64,000 nt of DNA from Bacteroidota bacterium (lineage in GTDB: Bacteria; Bacteroidota; Bacteroidia; Sphingobacteriales; Sphingobacteriaceae): positions 248,001 through 312,000 of the forward strand of contig JAEXHI010000030.1 of assembly GCA_023450085.1 (NCBI GenBank), given 5' to 3'. This document shows positions 42,557-49,857 of the stretch, piece by piece (position 1 is the first letter of the stretch; each line of letters starts with the position of its first letter). The position numbers and the translations under genes were made by a program. The notes beneath the pieces are model-generated. The model worked only from the letters and a program-made list of their open reading frames with translations, was not told the DNA's origin and searched no databases.

Positions 42557-43603
42557 ATGTCTTTTCAGTCCGAAATTGTTAAATGGTACCTTGTAAATAA
42601 GCGAGACCTGCCTTGGAGAGATACCGAGGATCCTTACGTAATTTGGCTTTCAGAAATTATCCTTCAGCAAACTAGGGTAGAACAGGGCCTACCTTATTTT
42701 TTGAAATTTTTGGAGAACTTTCCTGATGTTAAGGCATTTGCAAGTGCCTCCGAAGAACGTGTGCTAAAGCTTTGGCAAGGTTTAGGCTATTATTCAAGAG
42801 GACGTAATATGCTTTATACCGCTAAATATGTAATGGAGCATTTTGGAGGCAATTTTCCTACGGCATACCAAGACTTGGTGAAGCTAAAAGGCATAGGGGG
42901 ATATACGGCCGCCGCCATTTCTTCTTTTTCTAGTAATGAGAAGCAAGCCGTTGTAGACGGAAATGTTTATCGCGTATTGGCCCGTTATTTTGGAATTGAA
43001 GAGGCCATTAACTCTCCAAAAGGACAAAAGCAGTTTGCGCAATTGGCCCAAGAGCTGATCCAAGATCAAGAGCCGTCAATATATAACCAAGCCATTATGG
43101 AATTTGGGGCATTGCAGTGTAAGCCAAAATCACCGCTTTGTAGCCAGTGCCCTATACAGCTTGGTTGTTATGCCTATCAGTACCAAAAGGTAGAGCAGTT
43201 GCCCTTGAAATTGAAAAAAGTTAAAATAAGAAAACGATGGTTTAATTATTTTGTTGGTATAAATAATGATGAAATACTCACCAAGCAAAGGCAGCCTGGT
43301 GACGTTTGGCAACAACTGTATGATTTCCCTCTGATAGAATCAGAACATGAGGTGGCGATTGATGATGCGGTGCTGTTGGCGAAAGTGCATGAACTGTTTG
43401 GTAAAAACGTAGAGCTTACGGTTTTAGAAGGTAAAAAACATGTTTTAACGCACCAAACAATATATGTTCAATTTTTTGCAATAGATAATTATATTGTTAA
43501 CTTTAATCAACACACCGAAATTAAATCGGTTAAATTAACGACGTTTAAACAATTACCTCATCCCAAAATTATTGGGGATTTTATTGAAAAACATATAGAC
43601 TAA
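42557..43603 (+). CDS. mutY: A/G-specific adenine DNA glycosylase MutY
   Basis: A 348-residue base-excision repair enzyme that removes adenine mispaired with 8-oxoguanine. Catalytic Glu33 in WLSEIILQQT, helix-hairpin-helix LKGIGGYTAAAI, catalytic Asp in VVDGNVYRVLARYF, the 4Fe-4S ligands C-x6-C-x2-C-x5-C in CKPKSPLCSQCPIQLGC, and a C-terminal NUDIX-like domain that recognises 8-oxoG. I start at 42557 because the promoter box lies between this ATG and the upstream one. The ssb gene follows 12 bases after the stop. Confidence 0.97.
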   Translation: MSFQSEIVKWYLVNKRDLPWRDTEDPYVIWLSEIILQQTRVEQGLPYFLKFLENFPDVKAFASASEERVLKLWQGLGYYSRGRNMLYTAKYVMEHFGGNFPTAYQDLVKLKGIGGYTAAAISSFSSNEKQAVVDGNVYRVLARYFGIEEAINSPKGQKQFAQLAQELIQDQEPSIYNQAIMEFGALQCKPKSPLCSQCPIQLGCYAYQYQKVEQLPLKLKKVKIRKRWFNYFVGINNDEILTKQRQPGDVWQQLYDFPLIESEHEVAIDDAVLLAKVHELFGKNVELTVLEGKKHVLTHQTIYVQFFAIDNYIVNFNQHTEIKSVKLTTFKQLPHPKIIGDFIEKHID

Positions 43604-43615
43604 TCAAATATATTT

Positions 43616-44053
43616 ATGTCAGGTATTAACAAAGTAATCTTAGTGGGGCACTTGGGAAAGGACCCCGAAGTTAGACATTTGGAAGGCGGAGTTACCGTTG
43701 CGAGTTTCCCTTTAGCCACTTCAGAGACATTTAACAAGGATGGTAAACGAGTTGAACAAACTGAATGGCACAATATTGTGTTGTGGAGAGGCTTAGCAGA
43801 AGTAGCCTCAAAGTATCTTCAAAAAGGGAAATTGGTTTACATAGAAGGTAAACTAAGAACACGCTCGTTCGAAGACAAAGAAAAGGTAAAAAAATATGTT
43901 ACCGAAGTGGTGGCTGAAAACTTTACGATGTTGGGCAGAAAAAGCGATTTCGAACCAAATGCTCCAACAAATGGAAATGGCGGCAATATTAATAATAAAA
44001 TAGATGACGATTTCTCGACTTCTATAGATGAGACAGGAGATTTACCTTTCTAG
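43616..44053 (+). CDS. ssb: Single-stranded DNA-binding protein
   Basis: A 145-residue SSB: OB fold (NKVILVGHLGKDPEVRHLEG, TEWHNIVLWRGLAEVASKYL, GKLVYIEGKLRTRSFEDKE), a short Asn/Gly-rich linker and an acidic tail ending SIDETGDLPF. The terminal DLPF resembles the conserved tail that binds repair proteins. It is in one transcript with mutY; a strong terminator follows. Confidence 0.97.
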   Translation: MSGINKVILVGHLGKDPEVRHLEGGVTVASFPLATSETFNKDGKRVEQTEWHNIVLWRGLAEVASKYLQKGKLVYIEGKLRTRSFEDKEKVKKYVTEVVAENFTMLGRKSDFEPNAPTNGNGGNINNKIDDDFSTSIDETGDLPF

Positions 44054-44092
44054 CTCATCAAATAATAACTAACCGAAAATAAAAAGACATTA

Positions 44093-44128
44093 AAAAGCCC
44101 CGTCCCGTACTTACGGGACGGGGCTTTT
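44093..44128. terminator. Bidirectional terminator between ssb and glmS
   Basis: A 16-base perfect stem (AAAAGCCCCGTCCCGT / ACGGGACGGGGCTTTT) followed by T residues on each strand; the two genes converge on it. Confidence 0.95.
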
Positions 44129-44132
44129 CATT

Positions 44133-45971
44133 TTATTCAACCGTAACGGATTTGGCTAGGTTTCTAGGTTGGTCAACGTTACAGCCTCTCATTACTGCAA
44201 TGTGATAAGAAAGCAATTGCAGGGGAATAGTGGCTAATAATGGTAAAAAGGCTTCACTTGCATCAGGAATTTCAATGCAGTAGTCTGCCATTTTTTTCAC
44301 TTCTGTGTCACCTTCGGTAACAATAGCGATTACTTGTCCTTTTCTGGCTTTAACTTCTTGGATGTTGCTGATTACTTTTTCGTAAGAAGAGTTTTTAGTC
44401 GCAATGAATACAACCGGCATTTCTTCATCTATTAAAGCGATTGGTCCGTGTTTCATTTCTGCAGCAGGATAACCTTCGGCATGGATGTAGGAAATTTCTT
44501 TCAGTTTTAGAGCGCCCTCTAAAGCTACAGGGAAGCCGCTTCCTCTACCTAAGAATAAGCAGTTTCTGGCATCTTTAATTTTGGCTGAAATTTCTTGTAT
44601 CAAATCGTTAGAAAGCAAGGCTGTTTGTATTTTCTCTGGAATACAATCCAACTCGGTAAGCAATTCGCGTAATTTTGAACTGCTTAATGTTCCTTTTTGC
44701 TGAGCCATGTAAAAAGCCATCAACGTAAGCACTGTTACTTGTGCCGTAAACGCCTTGGTAGAAGCCACCCCGATTTCAGGACCTGCATGCGTGTATACCC
44801 CTGCATGGGTAATACGAGGAATAGAAGCGCCAACCACATTACATATTCCGAAAATAGTGGCGCCTTTTTCTTTGGCCATTTCTATGGCGGCCATGGTATC
44901 TGCGGTTTCACCAGATTGCGAAATGGCAATCACTACATCTTTCTCGGTAATGATCGGGTTTCTATACCTGAATTCCGAAGCATATTCTACTTCAACTGGA
45001 ATGCGTGCATATTCCTCAATTAAATATTCGCCTACTAGGCCCGCATGCCACGAAGTGCCGCATGCCACAATGATAATACGATCAATATTCTTCAGCTTGT
45101 CGGCGAATTCTTTGATGCCGCCTAATTGCACTTGTCCGTCCTCTGGATAAATACGACCTCTCATACAGTCTCGGATAGATCTTGGCTGCTCGTAGATTTC
45201 CTTTAACATGAAGTGGTCGTAGCCGCTCTTTTCCAACATCTCTAGTTTAAGCTCCAGCTCTTGTATATATGGCGTTTGCACTACGTTATCTAGACGTTTG
45301 ATCTCGAGTTCATCTCTTTTTAAAAAGGCGATCTCATTATCATTTAAGTAGATTACATTTTTGGTGTACTCCACAATAGGGGTAGCATCAGAGGCAATGA
45401 AGTATTCTCCTTGGCCAACACCTATCACCATTGGACTGCCTTTTCTTGCGGCAATTAGCTGGTTTGGATTTTCTTCGTCCATAATCACGATCGCATACGC
45501 TCCGGTCACCTCATTTAGTGCTAAGCGAACAGCCTCGGTCAGGTCGATGTTGTTGTTTTGGTAGATGTCTTCGATCAGGTGAATCAACACTTCGGTGTCG
45601 GTGTCGCTGTTGAAGGAATGGCCTCTTGAAATAAGTTCTTCTTTTAAGGTTGCATAATTTTCTATGATGCCATTATGGATGATACTTAGGTTTCCTTTTT
45701 GGGAAGTATGAGGATGCGAATTTCTGTCGGAAGGGGCTCCATGGGTCGCCCAGCGGGTATGGCCCATCCCTATCGTGCCCGATAGATTTTTGCCTACTGC
45801 AAAATCTTCTAGCTCTTTTACCTTGCCGGCCTTCTTGTATATGTTCAAATTTTCGTGGTCTATCAAGGCAATTCCTGCGCTATCATACCCTCTATATTCG
45901 AGTCTTTTTAGACCTTTTAAAACGATTGGCCAAGCTTCTCTAAAGCCAATATAGCCTACAATTCCACACAT
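44133..45971 (-). CDS. glmS: Glucosamine-6-phosphate synthase GlmS
   Basis: A 612-residue amidotransferase that makes glucosamine-6-phosphate from fructose-6-phosphate and glutamine, the entry to amino-sugar synthesis. N-terminal glutaminase with Cys2 nucleophile (MCGIVGYIG), GHTRWATHG and HNGIIENY; two SIS isomerase domains (CGTSWHAGLVGEYL, SQSGETADTM; LGRGSGFPVALEGALKLKE, HAEGYPAAEMKHGPIAL); C-terminal PRNLAKSVTVE. A hairpin lies 22-56 bases upstream of the ATG. No glmS ribozyme is seen. Confidence 0.98.
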   Translation of the reverse strand: MCGIVGYIGFREAWPIVLKGLKRLEYRGYDSAGIALIDHENLNIYKKAGKVKELEDFAVGKNLSGTIGMGHTRWATHGAPSDRNSHPHTSQKGNLSIIHNGIIENYATLKEELISRGHSFNSDTDTEVLIHLIEDIYQNNNIDLTEAVRLALNEVTGAYAIVIMDEENPNQLIAARKGSPMVIGVGQGEYFIASDATPIVEYTKNVIYLNDNEIAFLKRDELEIKRLDNVVQTPYIQELELKLEMLEKSGYDHFMLKEIYEQPRSIRDCMRGRIYPEDGQVQLGGIKEFADKLKNIDRIIIVACGTSWHAGLVGEYLIEEYARIPVEVEYASEFRYRNPIITEKDVVIAISQSGETADTMAAIEMAKEKGATIFGICNVVGASIPRITHAGVYTHAGPEIGVASTKAFTAQVTVLTLMAFYMAQQKGTLSSSKLRELLTELDCIPEKIQTALLSNDLIQEISAKIKDARNCLFLGRGSGFPVALEGALKLKEISYIHAEGYPAAEMKHGPIALIDEEMPVVFIATKNSSYEKVISNIQEVKARKGQVIAIVTEGDTEVKKMADYCIEIPDASEAFLPLLATIPLQLLSYHIAVMRGCNVDQPRNLAKSVTVE

Positions 45972-45992
45972 GTTTTTGGGGGTTAAAAATAT

Positions 45993-46027
45993 AAAATCCC
46001 CCTAAAGTATTTTTTTAGGGGGATTTT
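45993..46027 (-). terminator. Hairpin between the DUF4270 gene and glmS (terminator or leader attenuator)
   Basis: A 14-base perfect stem AAAATCCCCCTAAA / TTTAGGGGGATTTT is followed on the minus strand by ATATTTTTAA. It ends transcription from the DUF4270 gene. It lies so close to glmS (22 bases) that little room remains for a separate glmS promoter, so partial read-through may set glmS expression. Confidence 0.75.
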
Positions 46028-46052
46028 GTCAAACGTTTGCGTAATTTTTTTG

Positions 46053-47507
46053 CTAGTTCGTTTTTGTATAGTAAATATTGAGCTTAATTAGGTTGGCTCC
46101 CGCTGCGGGACTCTTCTGAAAACTGCCGATTATTGCCCGAGAAGCCACGCCAAATGAAGGGGTATATTCAAAAGTAGAGGTTGGAGTAACGGATAAATAC
46201 GTGCCGTAGTCTTCCGCTTTTCCATCTAATAAATCTTGCATGTATGCAGTGATTACAAATACGTACCTCTTTTTGGTCGAATCAAAATAACCTCCAAATG
46301 CTGATGGATTTGCTCTTGGATCTCCTGCGGTAGTAACACCATCACCAGCATCGTTGTCTGGTAGATTTTTTCTTTGTCCAGCAATGTCTGTTCTGTATAA
46401 GGCAATCCTTGGTGCAGCTCTAAACGGAGCTACGTCAGTTCCAGTGCTTAAATCAACAATTAGTTCGGCTTTGTTGATAATCATTTTTCCGCCAACCTCT
46501 GTTTTCATTTTTTTGAGGTATGGGAAAGAAAGCTTAGTTCTTAAACCGCCTAATGGTTTTAGGTAGGTTATGGGGAATTGTTGCTTCGGATTTGTAACAA
46601 GTGCATCAAGCTGAGCTTGTACAGCTGTTGAATAGGTATGCGATACGCTTGCTCCCGAAGGTGCTGAGCTTGTTGATATCGGGAAGTTTACCGAAACGGT
46701 GTCTGTTAGAGTAGTAGTAGTCGCATTTTGTTTTCTATAGTATAGCATCAAGCCTGAAGTAGAAGAGCTTGCTAGGTTAAAAAACATTATACCTCCGTTA
46801 CCCATCGAGCCTTGTGTTGACGGTTTAATTTGAACATATAGCCCCTTAAACTTATCTTGAAAATACGAATTGTACTTTAAATCGGTTGCAGTTAGGTTTA
46901 CAATGCTGTTGGTAATAAAGCTATTGCTTAATTTTACACGTAGCTGTGGGGTGTTGGTTTTGATCGTGTCCTTTGCGCCAGTAAGTACATCTGTAACCTT
47001 AATAGGAGTGGTTGGGAAAACCTTTCCAGTATAATTCGCTACGATGCTACTGCTGAACGGATAGGTTCTGTTGCTTAAGAAAGAGTTCTCTTTTGCCAAA
47101 TTGTTGTTGAGCTGATGCACATCAACGTTGTAAGTAGCGGTACTGTCTCCGTAAAATTCTCCTGCATAGTTTAATACTAAAATCGCAGAGTCTAGTACAG
47201 CATTAGTGCCAAAACTATAAGCATCGCTAGGTACATTTACTGATAAGGCTAAGCTAGAGGTGGTTGACCCCAATGCAGCATCGTTAAGAAAACCAAAGGG
47301 ATATCTGGTCAATGCACTGGTATTTCCAGCATCATCCTTCACCGTTCTGGAGTTAATGGTTGCAGTGTCAATCAAGTTGCCTTGTATAACGTTGGTAGGG
47401 TCCACTTCCAAGCCAATGGTAGAAGTACGTTCGCACGAGGCGAAAAGAAAAAGACTTATCAACAAGGTCAATAAGTCTAATTTTATAAATCTCATATTTA
47501 TTATCAA
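46053..47507 (-). CDS. DUF4270 lipoprotein
   Basis: A 484-residue surface or periplasmic lipoprotein (lipobox LFASC after a hydrophobic run) matching the Bacteroidota DUF4270 family. It is beta-rich with a conserved N-terminal TSTIGLEVDPTNVIQGNLID region and a C-terminal strand set (KKRYVFVITAYMQDLLDGKA). The ATG at 47495 (MRFIKLDLLTLLISLFLFAS) gives the more typical leader; the upstream ATG adds four residues. Function unknown. It follows the GT5-like gene by 12 bases, so the two are co-transcribed. Confidence 0.82.
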   Translation of the reverse strand: MIINMRFIKLDLLTLLISLFLFASCERTSTIGLEVDPTNVIQGNLIDTATINSRTVKDDAGNTSALTRYPFGFLNDAALGSTTSSLALSVNVPSDAYSFGTNAVLDSAILVLNYAGEFYGDSTATYNVDVHQLNNNLAKENSFLSNRTYPFSSSIVANYTGKVFPTTPIKVTDVLTGAKDTIKTNTPQLRVKLSNSFITNSIVNLTATDLKYNSYFQDKFKGLYVQIKPSTQGSMGNGGIMFFNLASSSTSGLMLYYRKQNATTTTLTDTVSVNFPISTSSAPSGASVSHTYSTAVQAQLDALVTNPKQQFPITYLKPLGGLRTKLSFPYLKKMKTEVGGKMIINKAELIVDLSTGTDVAPFRAAPRIALYRTDIAGQRKNLPDNDAGDGVTTAGDPRANPSAFGGYFDSTKKRYVFVITAYMQDLLDGKAEDYGTYLSVTPTSTFEYTPSFGVASRAIIGSFQKSPAAGANLIKLNIYYTKTN

Positions 47508-47519
47508 ATAAAGCCTTTG

Positions 47520-48344
47520 TTACGCTAAAGAAACCAATTCATCACTGGCAACTTCTTCATAAAAAGAGTAGAAGCTGTCATAATTTTCGGTTAAATTAAA
47601 AGCTAAAGTTGGTTTATTAGAATCTTTAACAAATTTTAACACGGCATCATCTATCTTCTCATCAGCTAATACTACTGCATCAGAGTGAGTTATAGCGCCA
47701 ATGTGCAAACTATTGCAATCGCCTTCTGTGAAAGCTTTGGTGTCGTCTGCAGTCATATGGTTCATGATTGCCTTCTTGTGGAAATCTGCATTTAATTTTT
47801 CGCCAAAACAATTTTCGTAAACCGAGTAAACAACCTTTGCGTTTTTAAAAGTAGGGTCGTTTTTGTAAGTAGTCTTGATGTATGCAGGAACTAAAGCAGT
47901 CATCCAGCCATGGCAGTGTACCACGTCAGGCGACCAACCCAGTTTTTTAACGGTTTCTAATGCACCTTTGCAGAAAAAGATGGTTCTCTCATCATTGTCT
48001 GCATAGAACTTATGCTCTTTATCCCTAAACACGTACTTCCTTTGGAAATAATCTTCGTTGTCCAAGAAATACACTTGCATACGAGCCGCTGGTATCGACG
48101 CCACTTTAATGATCAAAGGGTTGTCATTGTCATCAATAATGATGTTCATCCCTGATAATCGGATCACCTCGTGCAACCTATTTCTTCTTTCATTAATGTT
48201 GCCAAACTTCGGCATCAAGATGCGGATTTCAAATCCTTTTTCTTGCATAGCCTGCGGTAATTGGCGGGTAATTTCAGAAATTTTAGTGAGTTCGAGGAAA
48301 GGCGACATCTCGTGGGTAATAATCAGTAGCTTCGTTTTTGCCAT
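47520..48344 (-). CDS. Glycogen/starch synthase-like GT5 N-terminal-domain protein
   Basis: A 274-residue cytoplasmic protein that corresponds to only the N-terminal (GT5) Rossmann domain of glycogen synthase: KLLIITHEMSPFLELTKISE (an ADP-glucose-binding-like loop, but with LTKISE where the family has KTGGL), IRILMPKFGNINERRN, DVVHCHGWMTALVPAYIKT and VYSVYENCFGEKLN. The C-terminal GT1-like domain that carries the rest of the nucleotide site is missing. Its presence ahead of DUF4270 and glmS is an order seen in this group. I infer an altered or non-catalytic role. The start is the second in-frame ATG (MAKTKLL). Confidence 0.8.
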   Translation of the reverse strand: MAKTKLLIITHEMSPFLELTKISEITRQLPQAMQEKGFEIRILMPKFGNINERRNRLHEVIRLSGMNIIIDDNDNPLIIKVASIPAARMQVYFLDNEDYFQRKYVFRDKEHKFYADNDERTIFFCKGALETVKKLGWSPDVVHCHGWMTALVPAYIKTTYKNDPTFKNAKVVYSVYENCFGEKLNADFHKKAIMNHMTADDTKAFTEGDCNSLHIGAITHSDAVVLADEKIDDAVLKFVKDSNKPTLAFNLTENYDSFYSFYEEVASDELVSLA

Positions 48345-48390
48345 CTCCATATATTATTAAATTACTGTTAATTTAAAGATTATCAAGGGG

Positions 48391-48398
48391 CAAAGGTA
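48391..48398 (-). promoter_or_regulatory. -7 promoter box for the GT5-like/DUF4270 operon
   Basis: The minus strand reads TACCTTTG (TAnnTTTG), 47 bases before the start codon at 48344. Confidence 0.6.
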
Positions 48399-48456
48399 CG
48401 GAAAATATTAATATTTATCAATATCTTGCTATTCCCGCTTTGTAAGTTTTACAGAA

Positions 48457-49341
48457 ATGCTCAATTTAGCAGCCTCAAAACAAAACACCATATTGAAAGT
48501 AATAGCAACCTTAGCTGAACTTCAGAGCTCGCTAACACCTTTGAAAACAAGTGGCTTGAAAATAGCATTGGTGCCTACTATGGGCGCATTGCACCAAGGT
48601 CATCTTTCATTAATTGCCGAGGCGCAAAAATTAGCAGATATTGTAGTCTGTAGTATTTTTGTGAACCCAACGCAGTTTACCGATCCTAAGGATTTGGAGA
48701 AATATCCCCGCCCTTTAGAGCACGATATTAAAATGCTGACCGAAGCGGGCTGTAATTTTGTGTTTATGCCTTCGGTAAAGGAAATGTATCCAAGCTATCC
48801 AACCCCAGAGAATTGGAAAATAGATTTAGGAGAGGCTGAATTTGTATTGGAAGGTGAATTTAGGAAAGGCCATTACCAAGGAGTTACCCAAATCGTATAT
48901 AAACTTTTTGATGCGGTAAAACCTGATGTGGCGATGTTCGGTCAAAAGGATTTTCAACAGGTGCTGATGATCAAGAATATGGTTAAGGTGCTTGATTTAG
49001 AGGTGCAAATTGCCGTATGCCCTATTATAAGAGAGACAGATGGGTTAGCCATGAGCTCTAGAAATATACATTTGAGCCAAACTGACCGAGAGCATGCGTT
49101 AGTATTGAGCAGGGCCTTATTTTATATAGAAGCAAATTATAATGAACTTGAACTTGATCAGCTTTTGAAAGAATCTGAAGCAATGATTAATTCAATTCCT
49201 GGCGTTGAGTTGGACTATTTGACCATTGCCAACGGCGATACACTGCTGCCTATTACAGAAAAAACACATCAAAATACTGTTGCTTTAGTTGCGGCTAAGG
49301 TTGGACAGACTCGGTTAATCGATAATGTAATCATTAAATAG
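48457..49341 (+). CDS. panC: Pantothenate synthetase PanC
   Basis: A 294-residue ligase joining pantoate and beta-alanine with ATP, the last step of vitamin B5 synthesis. Nucleotide loop VPTMGALHQGHLSLI with the HxGH-type motif, then VNPTQFTDPKDLEKYPR, GEFRKGHYQGV, FGQKDFQQ and the KMSKS-like LAMSSRNIHLS. The N-terminus is about 12 residues longer than usual. A TTG at 48493 (LKVIATLAEL) would give the standard length, but the ATG is kept. panD follows 160 bases later, past an inverted repeat. Confidence 0.95.
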   Translation: MLNLAASKQNTILKVIATLAELQSSLTPLKTSGLKIALVPTMGALHQGHLSLIAEAQKLADIVVCSIFVNPTQFTDPKDLEKYPRPLEHDIKMLTEAGCNFVFMPSVKEMYPSYPTPENWKIDLGEAEFVLEGEFRKGHYQGVTQIVYKLFDAVKPDVAMFGQKDFQQVLMIKNMVKVLDLEVQIAVCPIIRETDGLAMSSRNIHLSQTDREHALVLSRALFYIEANYNELELDQLLKESEAMINSIPGVELDYLTIANGDTLLPITEKTHQNTVALVAAKVGQTRLIDNVIIK

Positions 49342-49346
49342 TTTTC

Positions 49347-49410
49347 TTAAATACCTAAGACAGGTTTGGAAGCCTGAGCTTAAATGAGCAAAGTTGTCTT
49401 AGGTATTTAA
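49347..49410. repeat. Perfect 16-base inverted repeat between panC and panD
   Basis: TTAAATACCTAAGACA (49347-49362) pairs exactly with TGTCTTAGGTATTTAA (49395-49410). The 32-base loop contains an inner AGG/CCT hairpin. It may be a terminator-like or mRNA-stability element, or a dispersed repeat. The T-rich 3' side is weak. Confidence 0.7.
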
Positions 49411-49488
49411 TAACTTAGTTCTATATCGATGTTAGCTTTTTGACTTTAAACTGAAAACTGGTTGATGCAAACTCTAAAACTTAATTCC

Positions 49489-49496
49489 TAACTTTG
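49489..49496 (+). promoter_or_regulatory. -7 promoter box next to the panD start
   Basis: TAACTTTG (TAnnTTTG) ends four bases before the panD ATG, implying a separate, nearly leaderless panD transcript. Confidence 0.55.
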
Positions 49497-49500
49497 CCAA

Positions 49501-49851
49501 ATGATTATCGAGATTCTAAAATCGAAAATACACCGTGTTAGGGTAACTCAAGCAGAGCTGAACTATGTAGGTAGCATTACCATTGATGAAGATTTGATGG
49601 ATGCAGCCAATATTATTGCCAACGAAAAGGTGCAAATTGTGAACAATAATAATGGTGAGCGCTTTGAAACGTACGTGATTAAAGGCGAAAGGGGATCGGG
49701 TGCTATATGCTTAAATGGAGCAGCGGCAAGAAGAGTGCAAATTGGTGACATCCTTATCATTATATCTTATGGCTCTTTGCCTATCGAAGAAGCTAAAAAG
49801 TACGAGCCGATATTGGTTTTTCCTGACGATAACAACCGCTTGTTGAAATAA
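49501..49851 (+). CDS. panD: Aspartate 1-decarboxylase PanD
   Basis: A 116-residue pyruvoyl enzyme that makes beta-alanine for PanC. The self-cleavage site is the Gly-Ser in LNYVGSITIDEDLMDAA (cleavage produces the pyruvoyl group on Ser25). It also has GERFETYVIKGERGSG and NGAAARRVQIGDILII. Full length for the family. Together with panC it supplies both halves of the last pantothenate steps. It converges with the TonB-dependent receptor gene, only six bases apart. Confidence 0.97.
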   Translation: MIIEILKSKIHRVRVTQAELNYVGSITIDEDLMDAANIIANEKVQIVNNNNGERFETYVIKGERGSGAICLNGAAARRVQIGDILIIISYGSLPIEEAKKYEPILVFPDDNNRLLK

Positions 49852-49857
49852 AGACCA

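Noticed and set aside
45972..46052. A glmS ribozyme/riboswitch upstream of glmS
   Set aside because: The gap holds a simple hairpin and is too short for the ribozyme fold.
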